Numbered from the stretch's first letter, positions 15,192 through 23,952 are shown. The stretch is 64,000 nt of DNA from Pseudopedobacter sp038243635 (GCA_038243635.1 JBBSQW010000006.1:62001-126000), one strand, 5' to 3'. The notes: generated by a model from the letters alone, not told the origin. Numbers and translations: made by a program.

Positions 15192-16466
15192 ATGAATATT
15201 TTGATACTTGGATCGGGCGGAAGAGAAAGCACTTTTGCATGGAAAATTAGCCAAAGCGCATTGTGCGACCAACTTTTTATTGCTCCTGGAAATGCCGGAA
15301 CTGGCGCTTACGGGAAAAATGTAGCATTAAAAGTTACTGATTTTGCCGGCATTAAAGGTTTTGTGTTAGCTAATGGTGTCGATTTAGTTTTGGTTGGACC
15401 AGAAGAACCTTTAGTAAAAGGTATTCATGATTATTTTTTAGCGGATGAAGCGTTGAAAGCAATTCCGGTTATTGGACCGAAGAAAGATGGTGCGCAATTA
15501 GAGGGGAGTAAGGATTTTTCTAAAATTTTTATGGAAAAACACAATATTCCAACGGCGGCATCACAAACTTTTACCGTTGATACTTTAAAACAAGGTTTAA
15601 CTTATTTAAAGCATCACCCAATGCCAGTTGTGCTTAAAGCGGATGGTTTAGCAGCCGGTAAAGGCGTTTTGATTTGCACTAGTTTGGCCGAAGCGCAAGA
15701 AGAATTGCGGTTGATGCTTGCAGAAGCGAAATTTGGTGAGGCCAGTTCAAAAGTAGTTGTCGAGGAGTTTTTGACTGGTATTGAGCTTTCTGTTTTTGTA
15801 GTTACTGACGGAAAAGATTATGTGATTTTACCATCTGCAAAAGATTACAAGCGCATTGGCGAAGGCGATACGGGTTTAAACACAGGTGGTATGGGTTCGG
15901 TTTCTCCGGTTCCATTTGCAGATGAAGCCTTTTTGAAAAAGGTGGAAGAATTGGTGGTAATCCCAACGGTTAAAGGTTTGCAAGCAGATAATATCCATTA
16001 CAAAGGTTTTATTTTTATTGGCCTGATGAACACCAACGGACAACCAAATGTAATTGAATACAATTGCCGTATGGGCGATCCAGAAACGGAAAGTGTTTTA
16101 CCAAGAATGGAAAGTGATTTTGTGGAGCTGTTGAAAGCTGTTGCAGATGAAACCGTGGGTAGTTACGAGTTGAAAATATCAAACAAAACCGCTGCGACCG
16201 TAATGTTGGTTTCTGCTGGTTATCCTGGAGAATATATTAATGGTAAATCTATTGCTGGATTAGAAAATATTAAAGAGAGTATCGTTTTTCATGCGGGTAC
16301 AGAAATGGACAACGGCATTGTTAAAACTAAAGGTGGGCGAGTTTTAGCCGTTACCACGTTGCAGGATAATATGTTTGATGCGTTACAACAAGCAACGTCA
16401 GATGCTGGTCGTATTTATTACGATGGAGCTACGTTTAGGAAAGATATTGGGTTTGATTTGTTGTAG
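15192..16466 (+). CDS. purD: Phosphoribosylamine-glycine ligase (GAR synthetase)
   Basis: The enzyme joins glycine to phosphoribosylamine with ATP in step two of purine synthesis. The N-domain opens MNILILGSGGRES and the ATP-grasp fold shows QLEGSKDFSK, VLKADGLAAGKGV, GEGDTGLNTGGMG and the metal-binding EYNCRMGDPETE, ending with the PurD C-terminal segment GYPGEY and FRKDIGF. I chose the ATG at 15192, giving 424 residues, the usual length; a TTG 33 bases upstream would add an N-terminal tail not seen in the family and would start inside the promoter. A 14-bp stem terminator follows at 16508. No other purine synthesis gene is adjacent. Confidence 0.96.
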   Translation: MNILILGSGGRESTFAWKISQSALCDQLFIAPGNAGTGAYGKNVALKVTDFAGIKGFVLANGVDLVLVGPEEPLVKGIHDYFLADEALKAIPVIGPKKDGAQLEGSKDFSKIFMEKHNIPTAASQTFTVDTLKQGLTYLKHHPMPVVLKADGLAAGKGVLICTSLAEAQEELRLMLAEAKFGEASSKVVVEEFLTGIELSVFVVTDGKDYVILPSAKDYKRIGEGDTGLNTGGMGSVSPVPFADEAFLKKVEELVVIPTVKGLQADNIHYKGFIFIGLMNTNGQPNVIEYNCRMGDPETESVLPRMESDFVELLKAVADETVGSYELKISNKTAATVMLVSAGYPGEYINGKSIAGLENIKESIVFHAGTEMDNGIVKTKGGRVLAVTTLQDNMFDALQQATSDAGRIYYDGATFRKDIGFDLL

Positions 16467-16507
16467 ATTTTTGGGTAATTTGATTACCCATATATAAACT
16501 ATAAATT

Positions 16508-16552
16508 AGCTGATTATACACAAACTCTTGATTAGGTGTATAATCAGCTTTT
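16508..16552 (+). terminator. Intrinsic terminator after purD
   Basis: AGCTGATTATACAC (16508-16521) and GTGTATAATCAGCT (16536-16549) form a perfect 14-bp stem with a 14-base loop, followed by a short T run. Confidence 0.8.
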
Positions 16553-16583
16553 GGCACAATCTTCTCTTGCTGTATTTTATTAA

Positions 16584-17297
16584 ATGAGTATAAAAATAGC
16601 GAAATACATAGTTGGTTTTTTAGTAATTCTGTTGACTACGGGTTGCGCTACAACCAATTTTGAATGGGTTAAAATTAACCCAGAGAAGATTCAATTGGCA
16701 AAAAAAACGGTGTCATATAGCGACAAAGTTCGCCAAGTTAACATCGTACTGCAACTGAAAGAAAAAGATAATGTTTTATATTATCCAGAATCTGATGGGT
16801 TTTTTGTTTCCCAAGAAAGCAAGACCGAAGTTGCCGTTAATAAATCTCCACTTCAGAAAAACACCGGTAAGCGTGTTCAATTTTCTAAACCAATTAAATC
16901 AAGTACCGTACAATCTGTTGCGCCAGTAGCAAAAAAATCAGCAATTGTAAGCTCGGCTACGCCTACTGTTAAGGTTGATTTGGAGGCGAACAAGTTAAAT
17001 TCGGCACTAAAAATACCTTTAAATTCTAATGCCTTGAGGGCAAGAAAAAATGCTGCATCTTTTGGTTCAAGTGCATCGGAAATAAGGGAAATGGCTTTTA
17101 ATGATATTAAAAAGAAAAATCCTGAGCTAGAACGAAGGTCTTTTGAAAATCAGCAACGTGGTAAAAACCTAATTTGGGCTGGTTTGGTGCTGGTTGTATT
17201 AGGTGGGGTTATGGGTTTTATTTTTGGTCGGTCGGCTTTCTTAATAGCTTTGGCAGGAGTTATTTTTGCTGGGATTGGATATTTTTTTAAGATTTGA
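16584..17297 (+). CDS. Predicted lipoprotein with two C-terminal membrane segments
   Basis: The 237-residue protein is not recognised. It has a lipoprotein signal (FLVILLTTGC, lipobox Cys at about 21), a variable basic middle (residues about 60-180) and two closely spaced hydrophobic segments at the C-terminus (about 196-213 and 217-236) ending FKI. Having both a lipobox and two terminal membrane helices is uncommon, and would tether both ends to a membrane if the signal is cleaved. It lies between purD and a minus-strand thioredoxin gene, with its own terminator at 17360. I infer an envelope location only. Confidence 0.65.
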   Translation: MSIKIAKYIVGFLVILLTTGCATTNFEWVKINPEKIQLAKKTVSYSDKVRQVNIVLQLKEKDNVLYYPESDGFFVSQESKTEVAVNKSPLQKNTGKRVQFSKPIKSSTVQSVAPVAKKSAIVSSATPTVKVDLEANKLNSALKIPLNSNALRARKNAASFGSSASEIREMAFNDIKKKNPELERRSFENQQRGKNLIWAGLVLVVLGGVMGFIFGRSAFLIALAGVIFAGIGYFFKI

Positions 17298-17359
17298 TAA
17301 TAGCGTTGGCCTAAATCATTAGGTTTTATGCTATCGAACTTACCGTGTATTTTTAATTA

Positions 17360-17394
17360 AAAACCTTTCATAACGCTAGGTTACGAAAGGTTTT
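17360..17394. terminator. Bidirectional intrinsic terminator
   Basis: AAAACCTTTC (17360-17369) pairs with GAAAGGTTTT (17385-17394), 62 bp after the lipoprotein stop in a convergent gap. Confidence 0.7.
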
Positions 17395-17457
17395 AGCACT
17401 TAGTCTGTTTGCAGAGATTACCACCTATTTGTGAGATTTCTCCTAATTTCGATATTA

Positions 17458-17660
17458 TACCAAATATATTTAATAAATAGTCTGACGTTGATTACTGAAA
17501 ACCACATAGACACATAGTTTTTTGAGAAAGAGATAGGAAACACAACTATGTTCCGCAAAGCGGAGCGCTATGTGAACTAAAAAAAACATGCTTTGTCTTC
17601 ACAAACAAGACTATGTGTATATGTGGCGAATTTTAGGCTATTATATATACATAAATGGTA
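17458..17660 (+). mobile_element. MITE-like element, copy 1 (203 bp)
   Basis: The element begins TACCAAATATATTTAA and ends ATAAATGGTA, with TTA on both sides (17455-17457 and 17661-17663). Inside, CCACATAGACACATAGT near the left end is matched by an inverted ACTATGTGTATATGTGG near the right end, so the whole can fold into a long imperfect hairpin. It has no coding potential. Nearly the same sequence occurs inverted at 52608-52808, and a diverged version at 29632-29847. No autonomous partner is present in the window. Confidence 0.8.
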
Positions 17661-17682
17661 TTACGAATAGCGAGCGTTCCGC

Positions 17683-18798
17683 TTATTTCAATACCTCTTT
17701 CAACTTCTCCATTAAAGCTGGCCCTCTTAAATTTTTAGCAATTATCTTCCCTTCCGGATCAATTAAAAAGTTCTTAGGAATGGCGTTTATTCCGTAAGTC
17801 ATCGCAATATTTTGAGATCTATCAAGCAAATTGGTCCAAACTAAACCATCTTTTTTAACAGCTTCAACCCATTTGTCCTCTTTGCTATCAATAGAAACTC
17901 CTAAAATGGTGAAGTTTTTATTCTTGTAAGCTTCGTAAGCAGCAACTACATTTGGGTTTTCTTGGCGGCAAGGGCCACACCACGATGCCCAAAAATCTAA
18001 TAATACATACTGACCTCTAAAAGCGGAAAGTTTTACTTTGATGTTTTCAGTAGTGCTTTCTTCAAAGTCGATAGCTTCGACACCTAAACCGGTTTTTTTA
18101 CCCATTTCTAATTTTTGCACAATCGCTTGCGCTAATGGTGCTTCTTTCAGTTTTGGGTCTAGTGCGTTAAATGCTTTTTCAACTTGAGGAACGTTCATAT
18201 CGTCCGTAGCTAAATCATTATTTAAGCTGAATAAGCTCACAAAGCTTTTCGGGTTCTTTTCAATAAAGTCGGCAATTATAGACTTTCTCTCTTCTAACAA
18301 AGCCAAGTATCTGCTTTGAAAACTTTTTACTACTTCTTCCTTAGATTTCTCTTTATCGTTTAAAGTAGTAAACTCTTTGTTTAAAACCATCAGGCCGTTT
18401 TCAATTTTCTGAGTGCTTTTATTTAGCGCTGCGTACTCATCGGCTACAGCTAAACCTTTTACTTTTGCAGATGCAATAGAGTCTTTTGCTGTTAAAGTAG
18501 CTTGTCCGGGTTCTATAAAAAAGCGATAGATGTCTTTTGGCGCTCCTTGAGATTTTAAATCATTACCGGTATGGTCTAACAATAAAATAGCTAAAGCAGG
18601 TGAGTTTAAATCGATATTAAATTCAAATTTACCACCTACGGTTTTCGCAGAATCTAGTTTTTCGTTTCTACCGTCGATGTGAATTAGGTAAATTGTTTTA
18701 TCGATTTTTATGTCTTTTACCTCGCCTTTAAGGTTGAATTTATCCTGTGCTTTGGTTAAAAAGGGGATCAGCAACAATGCAAACAATAATTTTTTCAT
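17683..18798 (-). CDS. Periplasmic TlpA-like thiol-disulfide oxidoreductase with DUF4369 domain
   Basis: The 371-residue protein has a signal peptide (MKKLLFALLLIPFLTKAQ, cleaved after KA), an N-terminal DUF4369-type beta domain (about 22-130), a helical linker (about 130-225) and a C-terminal AhpC/TSA-thioredoxin domain. The redox site is WCGPC at about 275 in LLDFWASWCGPCRQENP, and the cis-Pro loop is AIPKNFLIDPEG. Bacteroidota carry many such proteins for periplasmic disulfide reduction, often linked to cytochrome maturation or envelope stress. I start at the ATG at 18798 instead of the TTG one codon earlier. It is followed upstream by the arginase-fold gene on the same strand 18 bp away, so the two may be co-transcribed. 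Confidence 0.88.
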   Translation of the reverse strand: MKKLLFALLLIPFLTKAQDKFNLKGEVKDIKIDKTIYLIHIDGRNEKLDSAKTVGGKFEFNIDLNSPALAILLLDHTGNDLKSQGAPKDIYRFFIEPGQATLTAKDSIASAKVKGLAVADEYAALNKSTQKIENGLMVLNKEFTTLNDKEKSKEEVVKSFQSRYLALLEERKSIIADFIEKNPKSFVSLFSLNNDLATDDMNVPQVEKAFNALDPKLKEAPLAQAIVQKLEMGKKTGLGVEAIDFEESTTENIKVKLSAFRGQYVLLDFWASWCGPCRQENPNVVAAYEAYKNKNFTILGVSIDSKEDKWVEAVKKDGLVWTNLLDRSQNIAMTYGINAIPKNFLIDPEGKIIAKNLRGPALMEKLKEVLK

Positions 18799-18816
18799 CA
18801 ATTTCTCTTTAATTTT

Positions 18817-19998
18817 TTAGTTCAATTTTTGATAAGTGCGCCACCATAAATCTGGCATCTCGCCAGATATTGCCAATTGGTAATGTTCATAAAGGCAAGG
18901 CACCATGTGATAACGCTCATTTTTGGATCCCATTGCAGGGTAGGGTACTTGCATCCACCATCTATCAGTTTTTTTACTTTTAACAAATATTAGTTCGTGA
19001 GCGTCTTCTTGTAAACTGGTTTTATAAATAACGAAATCACTTTTGGGTTTCAGCGGGAAATCTTGTTTTCGGCTGTAAAAACCGTCTAAAAAGCACCAAA
19101 CCATTTGTGCAACCAACATGGCGCTTTGCCCGTTTTGATCGTAAGCGGGATTTAGCTCGTAAAAGCCGATAGAACTTAATTTGTCGCTATAACCTGCATA
19201 TCGCATTAACTGACAAGCTTCTTCGCCATAAAGGCCATTTGGGCCGGCGTTTCCATTTGCTCTTGCGTCCGACGCTCTGATGCTCGAAATGTCAAAACTG
19301 ATCATATCTGCATTTCTGATGACTGGCTCTGCCAAATGTATTGCACCCGTAATTTCGCCTAAGCGTTGTGCATCAAAAAATAATTTATCCATCACCCGCA
19401 AACTATCCTGGCTCACGTAATAAGTTTGATAACCTAAATTGCTAAAGTTGAATAAGTAATTAGGCTGGTGTAAAAATATTTTATTTAAGTACGACATTGA
19501 ATTCGTCGTGATGGTGTCGTTAGCAGATTCGTCCAAATCAAAGTGCGAATCAATCACAACTAAATCAACTTTTTGCTCCAACTCATCATAAGCCATATAT
19601 TGTGCATAAGTTAAATCTTGACTGCCACCTAAAATTACAGGGCAAATGCCTTTTTTAATCAATTCGGCAACTACCATTTTAACGGCGATGTAAGTGTCGG
19701 ATAGTTTTTCGCCAGGTTTAATATTCCCTAAATCAACAATTTTAGAATGGAAAACACCCTCATTTAAGGTGTAAAGCTTTTCGCGAATGTAATCTGGTGC
19801 TAATGCACAACCCTGGTTATTTACCGCACCTCTATCGTCTAAAACTCCAATTAGCGCAACGTTAAAACCACCCTCGTCCAAATCGGGGAAAAACTCTTGG
19901 TGAACAGCTACTTTTAAACCCAACTGACTGTTGTAATAACCTTCTTTTGGAGCAATCTTCGAAATATTTACGGGGGAAAAGAAATCGGCTAATGACAT
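18817..19998 (-). CDS. Arginase/formimidoylglutamase-fold protein with degenerate metal site
   Basis: The 393-residue cytoplasmic protein has the ureohydrolase fold: VILGGSQDLTYAQYMAYD (about 117), VVIDSHFDLDE (about 147), MISFDISSIRASDA (about 232) and a C-terminal YELNPAYDQNGQSAMLVAQM. Active ureohydrolases bind two Mn ions through His in GGxH, Asp-His-Asp in DxHxD and two Asp in SxDxD. Here GGxH is GGSQ and SxDxD is SFDIS, so two of six expected ligands are replaced while DxHxD is intact. It may bind one metal or be non-catalytic. Its relatives are common in Bacteroidota and usually named formimidoylglutamase or arginase. It lies just upstream of the TlpA-like gene. Confidence 0.8.
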   Translation of the reverse strand: MSLADFFSPVNISKIAPKEGYYNSQLGLKVAVHQEFFPDLDEGGFNVALIGVLDDRGAVNNQGCALAPDYIREKLYTLNEGVFHSKIVDLGNIKPGEKLSDTYIAVKMVVAELIKKGICPVILGGSQDLTYAQYMAYDELEQKVDLVVIDSHFDLDESANDTITTNSMSYLNKIFLHQPNYLFNFSNLGYQTYYVSQDSLRVMDKLFFDAQRLGEITGAIHLAEPVIRNADMISFDISSIRASDARANGNAGPNGLYGEEACQLMRYAGYSDKLSSIGFYELNPAYDQNGQSAMLVAQMVWCFLDGFYSRKQDFPLKPKSDFVIYKTSLQEDAHELIFVKSKKTDRWWMQVPYPAMGSKNERYHMVPCLYEHYQLAISGEMPDLWWRTYQKLN

Positions 19999-20469
19999 AT
20001 TTTAATTGAATGTGGCCAAATATCTATTTTTTAAATTAATTGGGATAATTTTTTTGAGGATGTTTTGGATTGAGTTGATTTTATGATTTTGTTTTCATTC
20101 AAATACCATGGCTTTTAGCTCACTAATCGGCACACTGGCTTTTGCACACTGGCTTGCCTGCCCTGATGCCGGGCAAACGGCAGTGACTTTTTTTTCCGCA
20201 AAAAAAGCAACCAAAAACCCGAGCGAAAGCGAACACATGAAAGCCTATAAAAAATAAGCAATTGAATAAACTCTCGCCTGCGCCATTTGCTATTAAAGGA
20301 AGTGTTTTTACTTTCTTTGTCTGTGCCGCAAAGGCCAAGGGCGAATTAAACGTTAAGTAAAGTCAGTGCTTGGGCTAAAGTTGCTGATGACTCTTAGAAA
20401 GATAGATTTAGCATCGTAAATAATTTTAACTTTGTTTCCGTGATGTTTTGATAGCGTCAGGTTTTAAGA
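19999..20469. other. Divergent gap with locally GC-richer repeat-like sequence
   Basis: This 471-bp gap contains a tandem pair of GCACACTGGCTT (20130-20141 and 20144-20155), a segment at about 20120-20345 with higher GC than its surroundings, and TAACTTTG (20427-20434), a possible -7 box for the epimerase gene. A 71-codon minus-strand frame spans the segment, but its Cys/Lys-rich translation does not look like a folded protein. Confidence 0.45.
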
Positions 20470-21438
20470 ATGATTTTAGTTACAGGAGCAACAGGTTTTT
20501 TAGGTGCAGAGTTGGTTTTTCAGTTATTAAAAACTGAGGAAAGAATCCGTTGTACAAAACGAGAAAACTCTGCTGTGCCAACAAAACTAATTCCGTTGTC
20601 CGATAGAATTGATTGGGTTGTTGCTGATATTCTAGATTTTTCTGATTTAGAAGATGCTTTTGAGGAAGTTACCCAAGTTTACCATTGTGCGGCTTTGGTT
20701 TCATTTGATGAGAAACTTAAAGCTAAAATGCTAGAGGTGAATGCCGAAGGAACAGCCAATGTGGTAAACTTATGTGTTCAATACGGTGTTGAAAAACTAG
20801 TTTATGTAAGTTCTATTGCGGCTTTGGGCAATGCTAAAGAAAATGATTTAATTGACGAAACTTGTTTTTGGGAAGGGTTTGAAGTTAAGGATGCTTATGC
20901 AGTATCTAAATACCGAGCGGAGATGGAGGTTTGGCGTGGCATTAACGAGGGATTAAACGCGGTGATCGTAAATCCGTCAGTAATTATTGGTGCCGATACA
21001 GGAAAGGGAGGTAGCGGAGCAATTTTTGAAAGTGTGAGAAATGGCTTAAGTTATTACACTCGTGGTGCCACTGGTTTTGTAGATGTAGAAGATGTAGCGA
21101 GATGCATGATTTTGTTGATGGGGAATCCACTAAAACAAGAAAGATTCATCATTAGCGCTGAGAATTTATCGTATCAAATGTTGTTTGAACAAACTGCAGA
21201 AGAATTTGGTTTGGCACACCCACAAAAGCTTGCAAAACCTTGGATGTTAAATTTAACAAGGCGACTAACAGCTATTAAAAACTATATTTTAGGGCAAAAA
21301 GGTGGGATTAATAAAACGGTTGCAAAAACTGCCGACAAAGTGAGCCGTTATGATAATTCAAAGATTAAATTTCTTCTAAATTATCAGTTCATTCCTTTAA
21401 AACAGAGCATTACCAAAATTGTAAATGGTTTAAAATAG
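20470..21438 (+). CDS. NAD-dependent epimerase/dehydratase (extended SDR)
   Basis: The 322-residue cytoplasmic enzyme begins with the NAD(P)-binding TGATGFLG (residues 5-12), then shows ADILD, HCAALVSF and the active-site pair YAVSK (Tyr about 143, Lys about 147) after VSSIAALG. This places it among extended short-chain dehydrogenases that act on nucleotide sugars or dihydroflavonol-like substrates. The motif VNPSVIIG follows as expected. The substrate cannot be named from sequence. The next gene, the SerB-type phosphatase, starts 67 bp later on the same strand. Confidence 0.88.
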   Translation: MILVTGATGFLGAELVFQLLKTEERIRCTKRENSAVPTKLIPLSDRIDWVVADILDFSDLEDAFEEVTQVYHCAALVSFDEKLKAKMLEVNAEGTANVVNLCVQYGVEKLVYVSSIAALGNAKENDLIDETCFWEGFEVKDAYAVSKYRAEMEVWRGINEGLNAVIVNPSVIIGADTGKGGSGAIFESVRNGLSYYTRGATGFVDVEDVARCMILLMGNPLKQERFIISAENLSYQMLFEQTAEEFGLAHPQKLAKPWMLNLTRRLTAIKNYILGQKGGINKTVAKTADKVSRYDNSKIKFLLNYQFIPLKQSITKIVNGLK

Positions 21439-21505
21439 GCCTAAATTCAGATAATTTAGCTTTTTAGAAATGATTTTCGCACTTTCGTAATCTAAAATAA
21501 TTGCT

Positions 21506-22795
21506 TTGAAACCATACTTTATTATAGATTTTGACAGCACTTTTACTCAAGTAGAAGCGCTAGACGAGTTAGCCCGCATCTCATTAAAAGATCATCCAGC
21601 CAGAGAAGAAATTTATCAGCAGATAGAAAACTTAACCAACTTATCCATGGAGGGTAAACTTTCTTTTACAGAGAGTTTGGCCGCAAGGGTAAAACTGCTG
21701 AACGCAAATAAAGACCATTTAGATTTATTGGTAAAGCATTTAAAAAAGAAAGTTTCTTCTTCTTTTCAACGTAATAAAGAGTTTTTTAAAAAACACGCCG
21801 ATCAGGTTTTAATTGTATCTGGCGGTTTTAAAGAGTTTATTACGCCTGTTGTAAAGCAATACCACATTAAAAAAGCGAATATTTACGCAAATACTTTTGT
21901 GTTTGATGTAGATGGAAATATTATTGGTTACGATACAGAAAATCCACTTTCGCAAGAAAACGGAAAGGTAAAGCTGTTGAAGCAAATGCCTTTAGAAGGC
22001 GATATTTACGGTATTGGCGATGGTCACTCAGATTTTCAATTGAAAGAATCTGGAATGATTAAAAAGTTTTTTGCTTACACCGAGAACATCGAGCGTAAAG
22101 CGGTTGCTGCAAAAGCAGATCACGTAGCGCCAAGTTTTGATGAGTTTTTATACGTAAGTAATTTACCGCAAACCATATCGTACCCAAAAAATAGAATTCT
22201 TTGTTTATTGGTAGGCGATGTGCCCCAGGAAAGTATTGATTACCTAAAAAAAGACGGTTTTTCTATCCGCCACAAAACTACTTTCGAAGAAAAATATGTG
22301 AAAGATGTGGGTATGTTGCTTTTAGGCGACGGCGAAACCATTTCTGATGAAAAATTAAGTAGAGCCGTTAAGATAAAAACCTTGGGCTACTTAGGTCATG
22401 CAAAAGATCAAATTAACCTGGGAATTTGCACCGAAATGGGAATGGTGGTTTTTGATAGCTTAAAAACACCGAGCAATAAAACCTTGATTGCCAAACGTAT
22501 GGCAGATTTTATCAATACAGGAACTACTTTTAGGAGTACTAACTTTCCTAATTTGCAGTTGCCTAAAATTGCTGGTTCGTACCGTTTAATTCACATCCAC
22601 AAAAACGTTCCAGGAATCATGGCTAAAATCACCAAAGTTTTAGCCAAGCACCATATTAACATTGTAGGTCAGTTTTTAATGACCAATGCGCAAATTGGGT
22701 ACGTAATTACTGATACCGATACGAGTTACGATAAAGCGTTGTTGAAAGAGTTGCGGAAGATAGAGAATACCATCAAGTTTAGGGTATTGTATTAA
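21506..22795 (+). CDS. serB: SerB-type phosphoserine phosphatase fused to SerA-derived regulatory parts
   Basis: Residues 1-215 are a HAD-IB phosphatase: DFDST (residues 8-12), VSGGF, and GIGDGHSDFQ (about 172). This should remove phosphate from phosphoserine, the last step of serine synthesis. Residues about 225-345 resemble the N-terminal part of D-3-phosphoglycerate dehydrogenase (LGHAKDQINLGICTEMGM is like its IGCFCIGTNQVDL region) but lack the NAD-binding Rossmann domain. The last 85 residues (MADFINTGTTFRSTNFPNL, IHIHKNVPGIM, FRVLY) match the SerA C-terminal ACT domain, which binds serine. The start is TTG at 21506; no nearby ATG keeps the HAD strand. The gene is intact at 429 residues. 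Confidence 0.85.
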   Translation: MKPYFIIDFDSTFTQVEALDELARISLKDHPAREEIYQQIENLTNLSMEGKLSFTESLAARVKLLNANKDHLDLLVKHLKKKVSSSFQRNKEFFKKHADQVLIVSGGFKEFITPVVKQYHIKKANIYANTFVFDVDGNIIGYDTENPLSQENGKVKLLKQMPLEGDIYGIGDGHSDFQLKESGMIKKFFAYTENIERKAVAAKADHVAPSFDEFLYVSNLPQTISYPKNRILCLLVGDVPQESIDYLKKDGFSIRHKTTFEEKYVKDVGMLLLGDGETISDEKLSRAVKIKTLGYLGHAKDQINLGICTEMGMVVFDSLKTPSNKTLIAKRMADFINTGTTFRSTNFPNLQLPKIAGSYRLIHIHKNVPGIMAKITKVLAKHHINIVGQFLMTNAQIGYVITDTDTSYDKALLKELRKIENTIKFRVLY

Positions 22796-22807
22796 TTTTC
22801 TAAAAAA

Positions 22808-22851
22808 AGATTTACGATTTCACCGTGTGTATTACGGAAAATCGTAAGTCT
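22808..22851 (+). terminator. Hairpin after the SerB-like gene
   Basis: AGATTTACGATTT (22808-22820) pairs with AAATCGTAAGTCT (22839-22851) with one G-T pair and inner CCGT/ACGG. No strong T run follows, so termination efficiency is uncertain. Confidence 0.55.
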
Positions 22852-23076
22852 ACTTTATTTTGAACTCCTGGAGTTCCGCGTCAGAGGTGATTAAAACTCA
22901 TCGATTAACATGTTCAAATTGTCCTTCGAATTATTAGTTAACGAGATTGGGTTTTCTTTTAGATAAACGTTAGAGAAGAAGCCCAACAATCAATAGCAAA
23001 ATCACCGTAACGTCTAAAAAGGCTTATTACGCTCCTCGGTTAGCCAACCTCCAAACAAATTCCCTATTTTTACACT

Positions 23077-23685
23077 ATGAGTGAGAAAACCATGTTTAAG
23101 CTACAACTACCTACTGATCCTTTTTGGGTGAAGAACGTAGTGGAAAGTAATATTGAGGAGATATTGACCGACCATGCTTATTGCGAGCAGAAGGCAGCAA
23201 CAAACGCAATTACTTTAATTATCCAAAATCCGCAAATACCAGAACTGGTTTCAGAAATGGCCGAACTGGTACAAGAGGAAATGGACCATTTTAAGCGTGT
23301 GCATGATATTATTGTTAAGCGTGGTTATAGCTTTGGTTTAGAACGTAAAGACAATTATGTAAATGAGTTAATCAAATTTTTGAAACGCGGTGGAGGTGAA
23401 GCAAAACGCACCGAAAGTATGGTCGACAGGCTGTTGCTTGCTGCCATGATTGAAGCTCGTAGCTGCGAAAGATTTAAAACGTTATCAGAACATGTAGATG
23501 ATAAAGAATTGGCAGATTTTTATCACGAATTGATGATTTCTGAAGCCAACCATTATACACTTTTTATTGGGTTAGCTCGTAAATACGGTACCGGGATAGA
23601 TGTTGAAAAACGTTGGGAAGAATGGTTGGCTTATGAAGGAGAAGTGATTAAGCGTTACGGAAAAACGGAGACGATACATGGATAA
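23077..23685 (+). CDS. miaE: tRNA-(ms2io6A) hydroxylase
   Basis: The 202-residue cytoplasmic diiron enzyme hydroxylates the isopentenyl group of ms2i6A at tRNA position 37. The ferritin-like four-helix carboxylate pattern is visible: Glu in HAYCEQKAA, EEMDHFKRVH (ExxH), EARSCERF and SEANHY (ExxH). The length matches the family. The stop overlaps the start of the DUF5808-like gene by eight bases, indicating translational coupling. The ATG at 23077 is preceded by TATTTTTA, a weak -7 match. Confidence 0.93.
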   Translation: MSEKTMFKLQLPTDPFWVKNVVESNIEEILTDHAYCEQKAATNAITLIIQNPQIPELVSEMAELVQEEMDHFKRVHDIIVKRGYSFGLERKDNYVNELIKFLKRGGGEAKRTESMVDRLLLAAMIEARSCERFKTLSEHVDDKELADFYHELMISEANHYTLFIGLARKYGTGIDVEKRWEEWLAYEGEVIKRYGKTETIHG

Positions 23686-23872
23686 TTTTTCGGAAGAAAA
23701 CCGTTCCAATAAAAAGAATGGTTTTTTTTATTTCGATGAGAAAAACGAGGAATTATGGGTCGCCAGATCCGGTTCTTGGTTTGGTAAATCGTTGAATTTC
23801 GCTAACCCACAAGCTTATATCATTGTAATATTGGTGATTTTATTTTTTGTTTTACTAGTTAGGTTGGTTTAG
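23678..23872 (+). CDS. Small DUF5808-like membrane protein
   Basis: The 64-residue product has a soluble N-terminal half with NGFFYFDEKNEELWVARSG and GKSLNFANPQAY, the pattern of DUF5808, then one hydrophobic helix (about 46-63) ending in VRLV. It starts inside the last codons of miaE. The function is unknown; a single-pass inner membrane protein is inferred. Confidence rests on the overlap with miaE and the domain pattern. Confidence 0.7.
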   Translation: MDNFSEENRSNKKNGFFYFDEKNEELWVARSGSWFGKSLNFANPQAYIIVILVILFFVLLVRLV

Positions 23873-23911
23873 CCAGCGTAAACTAGTTGACTTGCGGTTA
23901 GTGACCGGATC

Positions 23912-23937
23912 GCTGGTGCGAGCTTGCAGCTCGTTCC
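23912..23937 (+). repeat. REP palindrome before the RAYT gene
   Basis: The core GCGAGCTTGCAGCTCG forms a 6-bp stem. The 26-bp unit occurs inverted with one change at 24509-24534 and in the same orientation at 25098-25123, bracketing RAYT gene copies. Confidence 0.85.
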
Positions 23938-23952
23938 GTTAATTAAATTAAA

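Larger units (their letters stand above)
17298..17682. other. Gap with a terminator and MITE-like copy 1
   Basis: This 385-bp convergent gap contains the terminator at 17360-17394 and a MITE-like element at 17458-17660. No gene is visible. Confidence 0.7.

Noticed and set aside
20123..20338. 71-codon minus-strand frame in the GC-richer gap
   Set aside because: The composition (Cys, Phe, Lys) and lack of promoter or relatives known to me suggest repeat sequence, not a gene.
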